Positions 9,246 to 18,344 are shown, counted from the stretch's first letter. The stretch is 47,792 bases of DNA from Oscillospiraceae bacterium (GCA_031260605.1 JAISLF010000028.1:1-47792); one strand, 5' to 3'. Made by a program: numbers and translations. Notes: generated by a model from the letters alone, not told the origin.

Positions 9246-10820
9246 CTATTTCACCGCGACAGCTTTGAGGTACTTCATAAATATAGTTGCGGCTTCGGCA
9301 CGCGTCGCGCCGGAGAGCGGTTCAAGCTCCGTTTCCGTTTTACCCTTGATAAGTCCGACGGAAACTGCCCATTGTACGGAGGTCTGCGCCCAGCCGGAGA
9401 TTCTGCCGCTGTCCGTGAATCCGGATAGGTCTGCGCGCGCCGACGTGTCAACTCCGCAGAGCTTGGCATAGCCGAACATCATTGTGACAAGCTGCTCGCG
9501 CGTTATTGCGTTCTCCATATTCGTGCCGTCAGTAACGCCGTTTGCCATACCCCACTCGCGCGCGCGGCTCCACCAATATTCACCGCCCGCGATCTCGGCG
9601 CCTGCCGAACGCGCGAGTGTTGTTACAACCATTGCTCGCGTCAGAGGTCCGTTAGGGTCAAAGCGATTATCGCCGACGCCGCTCATAAGCTTGTTTGCGC
9701 TTGCGTATTGTACCGCCGTATAGAACCAGTCCTCCGCCGAAACGTCGGTAAACGGATTTTTCCACGGGTCAGGCACCGGCGCAACGTCTGATGTGTCATA
9801 CAGTGCTGTCTTGCCTTGCAGAAAGCGGCTGTACGCCGCGAGCGCAAGCGCCGCCTGGTCAGTTGCCATACCGTCAACCGCGCCGCCTGAAACGTGCCTG
9901 AAGCCGCCGCCCGCGTCAGCAAACCGAAGCAGCGCGTCCACTGTGCTTCCGCCCGACTTTACAAAACGCGCGTCGGCAGCAGGGTCTATGCCGAGAGCCG
10001 TCAGCGCAATAATTACCTGTGCGGCGCTTTCCGCGTTTTCGGACTCCCAGGATATAAACCCTCCGTTTGCCTGCTGCGCGGACGACAGTGCGGAAACCGC
10101 GCGGTCAGCCGCTGCCGTAACAGCGGAATCCTTGCCGTAATACGGGTGCAGCGCCTGCAGCGCCATCGCCGTAATGTCGGGGTCAGGCACGGCACCGGAC
10201 AGCGCAAAGCCGCCTGCGGCGGGCAAACCCTTGCCGATCTCGCGGCTCAGAATGGAGTCAATCAGCTTCTGGCGCGTGACCTGATTGGCGTTGCCTGCTC
10301 CCGCGTCATACCCCGTTACAGCGGCTGCTGCCGCAACGTCGGGGAAATCGCCGCCGGCAGAGTCAATTGCGATAAGCGCGAAAATTGCGCCGTTTATGCC
10401 CTGCGCTGTTACCTTCGACATTGACGACAGCCACGCGGTAAGGTCGTATCCGCCGACGCTTCGGGGATTTTTGCCTATTGCTGCGAGCGCGATTATCAGA
10501 CGGGAATACTCTGTTTTTTTGCTTGAGGAACCCGGCAAAACGCCTGCGTTCTCCTGCACAAGCTTCTCAATTCGACTGTAATAATCGCCGAAATAGCTTG
10601 CAAAGGGCGCGTAATCCCCGCGTGCAAGGGCGATAACCGTCCACTCGCCGCCGCCCGTGCCGAACTGCGGCGCAGTGACCGTTGACGCGAGAAACGACAG
10701 CGTCTTGTCAAGCTGTTCTCCGGCGCTTGACGCGGCTTTAGCCGGAACGGGGACGAGCAGCGACAGTAAAAGCGCAGCAGAAAGAAGCATTCCGGATAGT
10801 TTTTGTATTGTTTTTTTCAC
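9246..10820 (-). CDS. Secreted SLH-anchored alpha/alpha-toroid (prenyltransferase/squalene-oxidase-repeat-like) protein
   Basis: Signal peptide; repeats such as EWTVIALARGDY, YSRLIIALAAIGKNP, GINGAIFALIAIDSAGG, DITAMALQALHPYYG, SAAQVIIALTALGIDP, ATDQAALALAAYSRF; three C-terminal SLH repeats. Confidence 0.82.
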   Translation of the reverse strand: MKKTIQKLSGMLLSAALLLSLLVPVPAKAASSAGEQLDKTLSFLASTVTAPQFGTGGGEWTVIALARGDYAPFASYFGDYYSRIEKLVQENAGVLPGSSSKKTEYSRLIIALAAIGKNPRSVGGYDLTAWLSSMSKVTAQGINGAIFALIAIDSAGGDFPDVAAAAAVTGYDAGAGNANQVTRQKLIDSILSREIGKGLPAAGGFALSGAVPDPDITAMALQALHPYYGKDSAVTAAADRAVSALSSAQQANGGFISWESENAESAAQVIIALTALGIDPAADARFVKSGGSTVDALLRFADAGGGFRHVSGGAVDGMATDQAALALAAYSRFLQGKTALYDTSDVAPVPDPWKNPFTDVSAEDWFYTAVQYASANKLMSGVGDNRFDPNGPLTRAMVVTTLARSAGAEIAGGEYWWSRAREWGMANGVTDGTNMENAITREQLVTMMFGYAKLCGVDTSARADLSGFTDSGRISGWAQTSVQWAVSVGLIKGKTETELEPLSGATRAEAATIFMKYLKAVAVK

Positions 10821-10946
10821 TTTTTACTCCTTGGTTTGATATTTACCGCAAATAAAAAAACCGCAGGCAATTAACAAACCGCCGTCTCACTGCAAATACA
10901 GTAAAACAGCCTGTTGTTATGCCTTCGGTTCGTCCGACCAGCACGG

Positions 10947-10966
10947 GACTGAAAAGCTTTTCAGTC
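10947..10966 (-). repeat. Perfect 20-nt palindrome in the leader of the SLH/alpha-toroid gene
   Basis: GACTGAAAAGCTTTTCAGTC. Confidence 0.8.
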
Positions 10967-10973
10967 TGATGAA

Positions 10974-11162
10974 TTAAAGTTTTATGGATTTTCTGATTTC
11001 GTCGAGCCTGACCGGGATTCCGTCCTGTACAACCACCTTAACCTCGCCGAATTTTACTTCACGCAGAAGAAGTATAATCTTCTTCTCCTGCTCGGTTAAG
11101 GTTAGCTCAATAGCGGAGGCTCCGTCTTTTTTTTCAGCCAACACCGCCCCTCCTTTATACAA
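10974..11162 (-). CDS. DUF2292-like (YezD-type) small protein
   Basis: EQEKKIILLLREVKFGEVKVVVQDGIPVRLDEIRKSIKL; RBS aaaggagggg indicates the true start is an internal GTG/TTG near 11141-11144, not 11162. Confidence 0.7.
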   Translation of the reverse strand: MYKGGAVLAEKKDGASAIELTLTEQEKKIILLLREVKFGEVKVVVQDGIPVRLDEIRKSIKL

Positions 11163-11219
11163 AATTATTGCAAATTTGCGTTCTTCCTGTCAGCGAAAAG
11201 TGTGGTTGCCGCTGAACGC

Positions 11220-11250
11220 AAAAAAACACGCTCTGTTAAATACAAGCGTG
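11220..11250 (-). terminator. Intrinsic terminator / likely attenuator downstream of riboswitch
   Basis: Minus strand CACGCT-TGTATTTAACAG-AGCGTG-TTTTTTT. Confidence 0.8.
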
Positions 11251-11289
11251 CCTGAAATACCATACTGCGGCTCCGTTTCGGGGAAGCAC

Positions 11290-11420
11290 AGGATAATTCA
11301 ACGTATCTGACTTGTCGGCAGCGGCAATTGCGCCGCACCGCATTACAGTGACCCGCTCGCAGGGAATCTGACCCTATTCCGTTTGCGGCGCAAGCGCCGC
11401 ATGAAGAACGTATTTAGTTA
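11290..11420 (-). promoter_or_regulatory. Cobalamin (B12) riboswitch-like leader
   Basis: Minus strand GGAATAGGGTCAGATTCCCTGCGAGCGGGTCACTGTAA, then B12-box-like AAGTCAGATACGTTGA at 11314-11299, between a promoter and a terminator. Confidence 0.78.
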
Positions 11421-11425
11421 AGCTG

Positions 11426-11454
11426 ATAATATCACAGCGAGAGGGGATTTGCAA
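11426..11454 (-). promoter_or_regulatory. SigA-type promoter for the riboswitch operon
   Basis: Minus strand TTGCAA-N17-TATTAT just upstream of the riboswitch. Confidence 0.65.
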
Positions 11455-11514
11455 TATGTAAATTTAGTTGCTAATGTATATTATTGGGAACAAGAGCGGC
11501 GCCTAACTCTCCGC

Positions 11515-11543
11515 TTGACTACAGCCTGCAAATGCAGTAGAAT
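11515..11543 (+). promoter_or_regulatory. SigA-type promoter for the DUF1801 gene
   Basis: TTGACT-N17-TAGAAT, 34 nt upstream of the ATG at 11577. Confidence 0.6.
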
Positions 11544-11576
11544 AATGGTTGAAATCAAATCCGGCAGGTACCTCCA

Positions 11577-11987
11577 ATGTGGCAATGTCCGAAATGTCAG
11601 CGCGCCTTCAAGACCGCAGACCAACACCATTTCTGCGGAAAGATCACGACAATTGACGAGTATATCGCCGATTGTGCGGAGGAAGTGCGTCCGATGCTAA
11701 GCGGAGTCCGAGAAGCAATCCGCAAGGCAGCGCCGAACGCCAAGGAAAAAATCGCGTGGCAAATGCCGACATTTTGGCAGAGCGAAAATCTCATACACTT
11801 TGCCGCGTTCAAAAGCCGCATCGGGATATATCCCGGTGCGGAGGCGGTAGAGCTTTTCGCCGAGCGTCTGGCGGAATATAAAACGACAAAGGGCGCGATT
11901 CAGCTGCCGATGTCAAAGCCGATTCCGTATGCGCTGATAACGGAGATTGTAGTGTGGCGCGTGTCGTGCGTTGAAGCCGCGAAATGA
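11577..11987 (+). CDS. DUF1801 domain protein with N-terminal zinc-ribbon-like motif
   Basis: [17 protein letters not shown], then [44 protein letters not shown] typical of DUF1801. Confidence 0.8.
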   Translation: MWQCPKCQRAFKTADQHHFCGKITTIDEYIADCAEEVRPMLSGVREAIRKAAPNAKEKIAWQMPTFWQSENLIHFAAFKSRIGIYPGAEAVELFAERLAEYKTTKGAIQLPMSKPIPYALITEIVVWRVSCVEAAK

Positions 11988-12271
11988 ACGATAAGCTATA
12001 CGAATTCGACGCGGTTATCCAAAAAGACCCGGAGATGGACGCGGCGTATGTCGAGATTCCGTTTGACGTTCGGTCCGAGTTCGGCAAGGGACGCGTCCCC
12101 GTTCGGGCGACGTTTGACGGCGAGCCTTATGACGGCAGTCTCGTGCGAATGGGAACGCCGGGGCATATTATCGGTCTGCGCAAGGACATTCGCGCGAAAA
12201 TCGCAAGGTCGCCCGGCGACACCGTGCACGTGACGCTGCGCGAGAGATTGCCAAGCGTCCCAAAGCAATAA
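11984..12271 (+). CDS. DUF1905 domain protein
   Basis: [56 protein letters not shown] overlap with the upstream CDS. Confidence 0.8.
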   Translation: MNDKLYEFDAVIQKDPEMDAAYVEIPFDVRSEFGKGRVPVRATFDGEPYDGSLVRMGTPGHIIGLRKDIRAKIARSPGDTVHVTLRERLPSVPKQ

Positions 12272-12334
12272 TTTCAGTGCGCCGACCGGGCAGGGAAGCG
12301 CACTTAAGCCGCCACCCGTCAACAAGGATACCCA

Positions 12335-13198
12335 ATGCACTACGCCGAATACAAGACAATCCTCTCGCCGCAAAACGGAATGAATGTGTTTCGCGGCTGC
12401 ACGCATGGGTGCATTTACTGCGACGCGCGGAGCGATTGCTACCAGATTAACCACGTTTTTGAGGATGTTGAGGTAAAAAAGGACGCGGCGCGGATTCTTG
12501 AGGAGCAGCTGCGGCACCGCCGGCAGCCGTGTATGGTCTCGACCGGCGCGATGTGCGACCCGTATATTCCGCTTGAGGAGGAGCTGCGCGTCACGCGGGA
12601 CTGCTTTGAGGTGATTTACAGGCAGGGCTTCGGCCTTGCGGTTCTGACCAAATCGGCGCGGATTCTGCGCGATATTGACCTTCTCGCCGCGATAAACGCC
12701 AAGACAAAATGCGTCGTTCAAATGACGCTGACGACGCACGACGAGGATTTGTGCCGCATACTCGAACCTAATGTCTCGACGACTGCGGAACGCTTTTTCG
12801 TGCTGGAGCAAATGCGAGACGCGGGGATTCCGACCGTCGTCTGGTTAAGCCCGATACTGCCGTTTATCAACGACACGGAGGAAAACCTGCTGGGCATTCT
12901 CGACTACTGCGTCAGCGCGCGCGTTCGCGGGATAATCTGCTTCGGCTTTGGACTGACGCTGCGCGGCGGCGACAGGGAGTATTTTTACGCCGCCCTTGAC
13001 AGGCACTTTCCCGGTATGCGGGAGCGGTACGAGAGCGCGTTCGGCGGCAGCTACTCGTGTATGAGTCCGAATAACGCGCGGCTGTCCGGCATATACCGCA
13101 GTGTGTGCGAGAAAAACGGTATAATGCACCGCACGGAGGACGTGTTCGCGTATCTGAAGCGATTTGAATCCGGTGTGCAGCAGTTGTCTCTGCTCTAA
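12335..13198 (+). CDS. SPL-family (spore photoproduct lyase-like) radical SAM protein
   Basis: GCTHGCIYCDAR radical SAM CxxxCxxC motif; overall similarity to Rv2578c/SPL-like family. Confidence 0.8.
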   Translation: MHYAEYKTILSPQNGMNVFRGCTHGCIYCDARSDCYQINHVFEDVEVKKDAARILEEQLRHRRQPCMVSTGAMCDPYIPLEEELRVTRDCFEVIYRQGFGLAVLTKSARILRDIDLLAAINAKTKCVVQMTLTTHDEDLCRILEPNVSTTAERFFVLEQMRDAGIPTVVWLSPILPFINDTEENLLGILDYCVSARVRGIICFGFGLTLRGGDREYFYAALDRHFPGMRERYESAFGGSYSCMSPNNARLSGIYRSVCEKNGIMHRTEDVFAYLKRFESGVQQLSLL

Positions 13199-13205
13199 GG
13201 GTGGT

Positions 13206-13248
13206 AAAAAACAAACACCGCAGAAAGTATATTCTGCGGTGTTTGTTT
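13206..13248. terminator. Bidirectional intrinsic terminator between radical SAM gene and valS
   Basis: AACAAACACCGCAGAA-AGTATA-TTCTGCGGTGTTTGTT with A/T flanks. Confidence 0.85.
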
Positions 13249-13275
13249 AGGTTTATGTGGGCTTCCCTGCCATCT

Positions 13276-15969
13276 CTACGTACGGGACAGCGCGGACTTC
13301 AGGTTTTCAATCAGCGTCGTCAGCTCCGCGAGCCTGTCGCGCTCTTTTTGCACAACGGAGTCCGGCGCCTTTGACATAAACTGCTCATTTGAGAGCTTGC
13401 CCTCAACGCCCGCGAGGTTCTTCTCTGCGGCGGCAATTTCGCGGCTCAGCCTCGCTCTTTCCTCCGCGAGGTCCACAAGCTCGGCAAGGGGCAGATACAG
13501 CTTTGCCGCCGCCGTCGCGATGACGGCGTAGCCTGCGGTTTCGGACGGTGCGGTGGACGATACGGTTATTTCGGAAATACCGGCGAGCTTTTTTATCTGC
13601 GCGATTCCCGCCGTAAAGTCCTCCGGACTGTTCGTTTCTATAAGCAGGCTCGGCTGCATTTTCTGCGGCACGTTCATCTCCGCACGGCGCGTTCTTATTG
13701 CTGAAATCGCGTCGCGCACCGCGTCGAACCTGCGCGCGTCCTCGGGAAAACGCGGGATTTTGTCCGCTTCGGGATACTCCTGCGTCATAATAACGCCGTC
13801 AACCGCCGGAAGCTGCTGCCAGACGTACTCCGTTATAAACGGCATAAACGGGTGCAGCGCCTTTAGCAGGTGCGTGAGCACGTACAGCAGCACTCTTTCG
13901 CAGGACTGCTTTTCGGCGGCGTCCTCCGACATAAGGCGCGGCTTTACAAGCTCAATATACCAGTCGCAAAAGCCCGTCCATATAAAGTCGTACAGCGAAT
14001 TTGCCGCGATTCCAAGCTCCAGCACGTCAAAATTCGTGAGAACCTCCGCAATTGTGTCGTGCAGCTTTGTCAGAATCCACTTGTCCTCGGCGCGCAGCTC
14101 AGACTCCGGCGGGAGTGTGACGTCTGACACCGTGAGGTTTAGCAGCACAAAGCGCGAGGCGTTCCAGATTTTGTTCGCGAAGTTGCGCATAGCCTCGCAG
14201 CGCGCGGGAAAATAGCGCATATCGTTTCCGGGCGAGTTGCCGGTGATGATGTTAAACCGCAGCGCGTCAGCCCCGTACTCGTCGATAACCTCAAGCGGGT
14301 CAACGCCGTTGCCGAGGGATTTGGACATCTTGCGTCCCTGCTCATCTCGAATCAGGCCGTGGAACAGCACCGTTTCAAACGGACGCTCGCCCATTTGCTC
14401 AAGCCCTGAGAAAATCATTCTCGCGACCCAGAAAAACAGTATGTCGTACCCCGTGACAAGCACGCTTGTCGGGTAAAAATACTCAAGCTCGGGTGTTTTT
14501 TCAGGCCAGCCCAGCGTTGAAAACGGCCACAGCGCGGAGGAAAACCACGTGTCCAGCACGTCCTCGTCCTGCTTGATCTCGTGCGAGCCGCAGTGAGAGC
14601 ATTCCGTCGGGTCCTCACGCGAAACGGTGATTTTGCCGCACTTTTCGCAGTACCACGCGGGGATTCTGTGACCCCACCAGAGCTGGCGCGAAATGCACCA
14701 GTCGCGGGCGGAGTTCATCCAGTTGTCAAATGTCTTGACAAACCGCTCCGGCACGAATTTAATCCCGCCGTTATCCACACAGTCGAGGCTTTTCGCCGCA
14801 AGCGGCTCCATTTTGACAAACCACTGCTCGGACACCATCGGTTCAACCGTTTCGTTGCAACGCGAGCAGTGTCCGACGGCGTGGCGGTGTTCTTCTGTCT
14901 TTATAAGCAGCCCCTGCGCTTCAAGGTCGGCAAGAATCTGTTTTCTTGCGTCAAAGCGGGGGAGTCCGTCATAGCGGGTGCCGCCTGTAACAACGGCGGT
15001 GGGTGTTAAAATTAAAATTTCGGGCAAGCTGTGACGCTTGCCGACTTCAAAGTCATTCGGGTCGTGCGCCGGCGTGATTTTCACGCACCCCGTACCGAAC
15101 TCGCGGTCAACATATTCGTCCGCAATCACGGGAATTTTGCGGTTTGTAAGCGGCAGAACAAGCGTTTTGCCGACAAGGTGCGTGTACCGCTCATCCTCCG
15201 GATTCACGGCGACGGCAGAGTCGCCGAGCATCGTCTCCGGGCGAGTCGTCGCCACGGTGACGAATTCCGCCCCGGGTGCGTTTGCGTAATCCGTGGCATT
15301 GTCTGAACTGACTCCGCCGCTGCCGTAGACAGGGTAGCGGAGGTGCCAGAAATGGCCGTCCTCTTCGATATGGTCAACCTCGGCGTCGGACAGCGCGGTT
15401 GCGCACTTCGGGCACAGGTTTATGATTCTGCTGCCCTTGTAGATAAGGCCTTTTTCGTAAAGATTGACGAAAACCTCACGCACGGCGTGCGAGCAGCCCT
15501 CGTCCATCGTGAAGCGCTCACGCTCCCAGTCGCAGGAGGCGCCGAGCTTTTTTATCTGCTCGACGATTTTGCTGCCGTACTTTTCCTTCCACGCCCAAAC
15601 GCGCTCAAGAAATTTTTCACGTCCAAGCTCGTGCCGCGAGGTGCCCTCACTGCGCAGCTGCTCCTCAACCTTTGCCTGCGTCGCGATTCCGGCGTGGTCT
15701 GTGCCGGGAAGCCAAAGCGCCTCAAAGCCCTGCATCCGCTTGAAGCGGGTGAGGACGTCCTGAAGCGTTTCGTCGAATGCGTGACCCAGATGAAGCTGAC
15801 CCGTGACATTCGGCGGAGGTATGACGATACAAAAAGGCTTTTTGTCCGGATTTACGCGCGCGTGAAAATAACCGCCGTCGAGCCACATCTGATAAATGCG
15901 GCTCTCGGCGTCTTTAGGGCTGTATTGCTTCGGGAGCGCGTCTGCGCCCAAATTAAAATCCTGCGGCAT
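13276..15969 (-). CDS. valS: Valine--tRNA ligase
   Basis: PPPNVTGQLHLGHA, GTDHAGIATQ, GRKMSKSLGNGVDPLEVI; C-terminal coiled coil. Confidence 0.97.
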   Translation of the reverse strand: MPQDFNLGADALPKQYSPKDAESRIYQMWLDGGYFHARVNPDKKPFCIVIPPPNVTGQLHLGHAFDETLQDVLTRFKRMQGFEALWLPGTDHAGIATQAKVEEQLRSEGTSRHELGREKFLERVWAWKEKYGSKIVEQIKKLGASCDWERERFTMDEGCSHAVREVFVNLYEKGLIYKGSRIINLCPKCATALSDAEVDHIEEDGHFWHLRYPVYGSGGVSSDNATDYANAPGAEFVTVATTRPETMLGDSAVAVNPEDERYTHLVGKTLVLPLTNRKIPVIADEYVDREFGTGCVKITPAHDPNDFEVGKRHSLPEILILTPTAVVTGGTRYDGLPRFDARKQILADLEAQGLLIKTEEHRHAVGHCSRCNETVEPMVSEQWFVKMEPLAAKSLDCVDNGGIKFVPERFVKTFDNWMNSARDWCISRQLWWGHRIPAWYCEKCGKITVSREDPTECSHCGSHEIKQDEDVLDTWFSSALWPFSTLGWPEKTPELEYFYPTSVLVTGYDILFFWVARMIFSGLEQMGERPFETVLFHGLIRDEQGRKMSKSLGNGVDPLEVIDEYGADALRFNIITGNSPGNDMRYFPARCEAMRNFANKIWNASRFVLLNLTVSDVTLPPESELRAEDKWILTKLHDTIAEVLTNFDVLELGIAANSLYDFIWTGFCDWYIELVKPRLMSEDAAEKQSCERVLLYVLTHLLKALHPFMPFITEYVWQQLPAVDGVIMTQEYPEADKIPRFPEDARRFDAVRDAISAIRTRRAEMNVPQKMQPSLLIETNSPEDFTAGIAQIKKLAGISEITVSSTAPSETAGYAVIATAAAKLYLPLAELVDLAEERARLSREIAAAEKNLAGVEGKLSNEQFMSKAPDSVVQKERDRLAELTTLIENLKSALSRT

Positions 15970-15986
15970 AACGCGGTACCGCCGCG

Positions 15987-16196
15987 CTACTTTTGTGCGG
16001 CGAGACCGAATTTGCGGTTGAACTTGTCTACTCGTCCCGACGTGTCAATCAGCTTTTGCTTGCCTGTGTAAAACGGGTGGCACTTTGAGCAAATTTCAAC
16101 GTGCAGGTTCTCTTTTGTGCTGCCCGTTTCGATGACTTCTCCGCAGGAACAGGTGATCGTCGTCTGCGTATAGGTGGGGTGAAGGTTCTCTTTCAT
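15987..16196 (-). CDS. rpmE: 50S ribosomal protein L31
   Basis: [63 protein letters not shown]; start corrected to 16196 from ORF extension. Confidence 0.95.
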   Translation of the reverse strand: MKENLHPTYTQTTITCSCGEVIETGSTKENLHVEICSKCHPFYTGKQKLIDTSGRVDKFNRKFGLAAQK

Positions 16197-16504
16197 TTTA
16201 TTTATCTCCAATGGGTGTAGATTGTTAATACAGTGCGGTAAAATAAGCAAATTACCGAATAATAATTGTAGCATAGATAGCGGGAAATTGCAAGAGGGAA
16301 AAAGCACCATTTAGTATTGAAGGTTTGTTTGCCTAAAGCTTTTGTTTGTCGGCGGGCGGTGGGGATTTTCAGGGCTTCGTCTCTGTAGGGGACGATGCCC
16401 TCAGCGTCCTACTGTTGCGGTTTCGTAGGGACTTTCGGCGGACGTAGGGGCGGTGTATTGCTCCGCCAAACGGTTTGTTCTGTTTTCGGAGACGAACCGC
16501 ACCC

Positions 16505-16985
16505 CTGCGGCGCGGGGTGCCGGTTTTGTAATTGCGGCGAAGCTTCGCCGCGGTGCGCTGCAGAGCGCCTACGCGGCGGGCGGTTACTTTTTCCGCTTCG
16601 CCGGAAAAAGTAACCCAAAAGGGGCGACTTCTTTAGAAGAAGCAATCTTTTTTCTATACGGGAACTGCAATTGTGGCAAAGCAGAGTGTGCCTTTCCCCG
16701 CGATGTATTGCGGTGGTCGCGGCGAACGCTTCCGCACCGACGCACGCAGGGGCAAAGCCTGTCGCGGGGTTGGCGGCTTGGGTAAGGCTATAAGTTACCG
16801 CAAACTGCCGTCGGGTGCCAACCGGAAGGTAATTGCTGCTACGATTGCTGCCGCACATTGTGCGGCAATGTGGTGCGTGTCCCGGCGCGGTGGGGGTTGT
16901 TGTGACGGCGGGTGCAAACTTGCGGCGCAGGATATTGCCCCGTTACCACAGCAATTACCGTAGGGGACGGCGTCCTCGACGTCCC
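16505..16985 (+). repeat. Dispersed repeat family 1, copy B (~480 bp) including hairpin at 16582-16615
   Basis: GGTTACTTTTTCCG-CTTCGC-CGGAAAAAGTAACC then GGGGCGACTTCTTTAGAAGAAGCAATCTTTTTT; downstream sequence aligns by eye to 27990-28450. Confidence 0.85.
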
Positions 16986-17264
16986 TTGTTTGGTTTGCCG
17001 CAGACTTTTGCGTAAAACCGACGTACCCTGCTATGTGGGCGCGTCGGGTGCCTTCGTCTACCTCCGCGCTTTGCGCGTCGGGACACGCGGGTACGGTGCC
17101 TACGCAACAGCGCAGGGCGCGGTGCGGGTTGGCTTCACCAAATTCTGGTTGACACCCGCCGACACCTACTGTCCGCACATAGGGCTGAAGCCCGTCACTC
17201 GGCAATTCTGTCCGAATCCGGACGCACGGACACGTACACTTGCAGCTTTGCAACCCGCCTAAGC

Positions 17265-17345
17265 CCAAAAGCGGCTTCTTTGGTTCCTTTCTTGCCAAGA
17301 CAAGAAAGGAACCGCCCGCCGCGTAGGCGTATAGCTGTGCGGCGA
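17265..17345 (-). repeat. Family 1 variant with a different hairpin stem (17282-17313)
   Basis: Minus strand flank CCTACGCGGCGGGC as in copies B/C, followed by GGTTCCTTTCTTG-TCTTGG-CAAGAAAGGAACC. Confidence 0.75.
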
Positions 17346-17468
17346 GGCGAAGCTTCGCCGCAATTACAAACATAGCACCCTGCGGCAAACGGCAGCAAGC
17401 ACCTGCCGCCACAAAAGCGCTACATCAAAGAAAAAGCCCTGCTTAATCGAAAAAAAGCCCAGCTTTCC

Positions 17469-18344
17469 TCAAAGCAGCTTCCGCACAGGAACCCAAACCT
17501 CCTCAAAATACCCTCCGCGGTCAGCGGAATAATAGATCTCCATATTGTCCGGCCCCGGAGCCTTGTCGTAGCCGGAGCTTGGCAGCCACTCGCTGTACGC
17601 GCGGCTGAAAAGATTGGGAATTTCCGATCCCATCCGGTCGGTTTTCTCGTTGCGGAAAATAGCCCACGTTGCTTTCGGAATCCGCGCGATTTTGTAGCCG
17701 TCCGTCACGCTGTCAGGCCTTTTTACCGCGAACAGCATATATGGAAAGCTGTCCTCACCGGTCTCATAGTGGCCGCAGACGGCGTTTACACCGTGCCGCC
17801 CGTCCGCATTGTGCGCTCCTGCGGCGCGCGCCAGCTTTTCGTACTCGCCGCTTTGCCGCAGCTCCGTCCAAAAGTCCGGTACAAGCTCGTCCTCTCCGTT
17901 TGCGAACACACGCTCTATGCCGAAAACCTCGAACGCCTCGTGTTCCTCGATTCGCATATTCATTTCGTTCACTCCTTTCACTGTAATTTGAAAGGTCAGT
18001 GGTGAAAAAATCTTCAGCGTCACCCCCGGGCGGCGCGCCGCCGTGGGCGTGACTCCGTGCTGCTTGGCAAATGCCCGCGAAAAGCTGTCCGCGCTATCGT
18101 ACCCATACTTTACGGCGAGGTCAAGCACACGCGCCGCGCCTGTTTGCAGCTCCGCCGCCGCGAGGGACAGCTTGCGGCGGCGGATATATTCCGACAGCGA
18201 AATCCCCGCGATGTAGTAGAACAGCCGCCCGAAATGATACGGCGAGTATGACGTGACGGCGGCCACCTGCTCCGCGCCAAGCTCGTCGTCAATATGCGCC
18301 TCGACGTACCGCATAGCCGCCTCCAGTTCAGATAGAAGATTCAT
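17469..18344 (-). CDS. AraC family regulator with GyrI-like small-molecule-binding domain
   Basis: N-terminal AraC HTH (AVTSYSPYHFGRLFYYIAGISLSEYIRRRKLSLAAAEL); C-terminal GyrI-like region ending YYSADRGGYFEEVWVPVRK. Confidence 0.88.
   Translation of the reverse strand: MNLLSELEAAMRYVEAHIDDELGAEQVAAVTSYSPYHFGRLFYYIAGISLSEYIRRRKLSLAAAELQTGAARVLDLAVKYGYDSADSFSRAFAKQHGVTPTAARRPGVTLKIFSPLTFQITVKGVNEMNMRIEEHEAFEVFGIERVFANGEDELVPDFWTELRQSGEYEKLARAAGAHNADGRHGVNAVCGHYETGEDSFPYMLFAVKRPDSVTDGYKIARIPKATWAIFRNEKTDRMGSEIPNLFSRAYSEWLPSSGYDKAPGPDNMEIYYSADRGGYFEEVWVPVRKLL

Noticed and set aside
11996-12811. 271-aa minus ORF opposite DUF1905 and radical SAM genes
   Set aside because: Shadow ORF without recognisable motifs.
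15969-15987. T-box leader for valS
   Set aside because: Only 17-18 nt separate rpmE and valS; no room for a T-box there.
15343-16071. 242-aa + ORF opposite valS and rpmE
   Set aside because: Shadow of two certain genes.
16395-17412. Overlapping Cys/Arg-rich ORFs on both strands (for example 16453-16785, 16795-17412)
   Set aside because: They lie in family 1 repeat sequence, have no recognisable domain, no RBS context and are open in several frames because of high GC.
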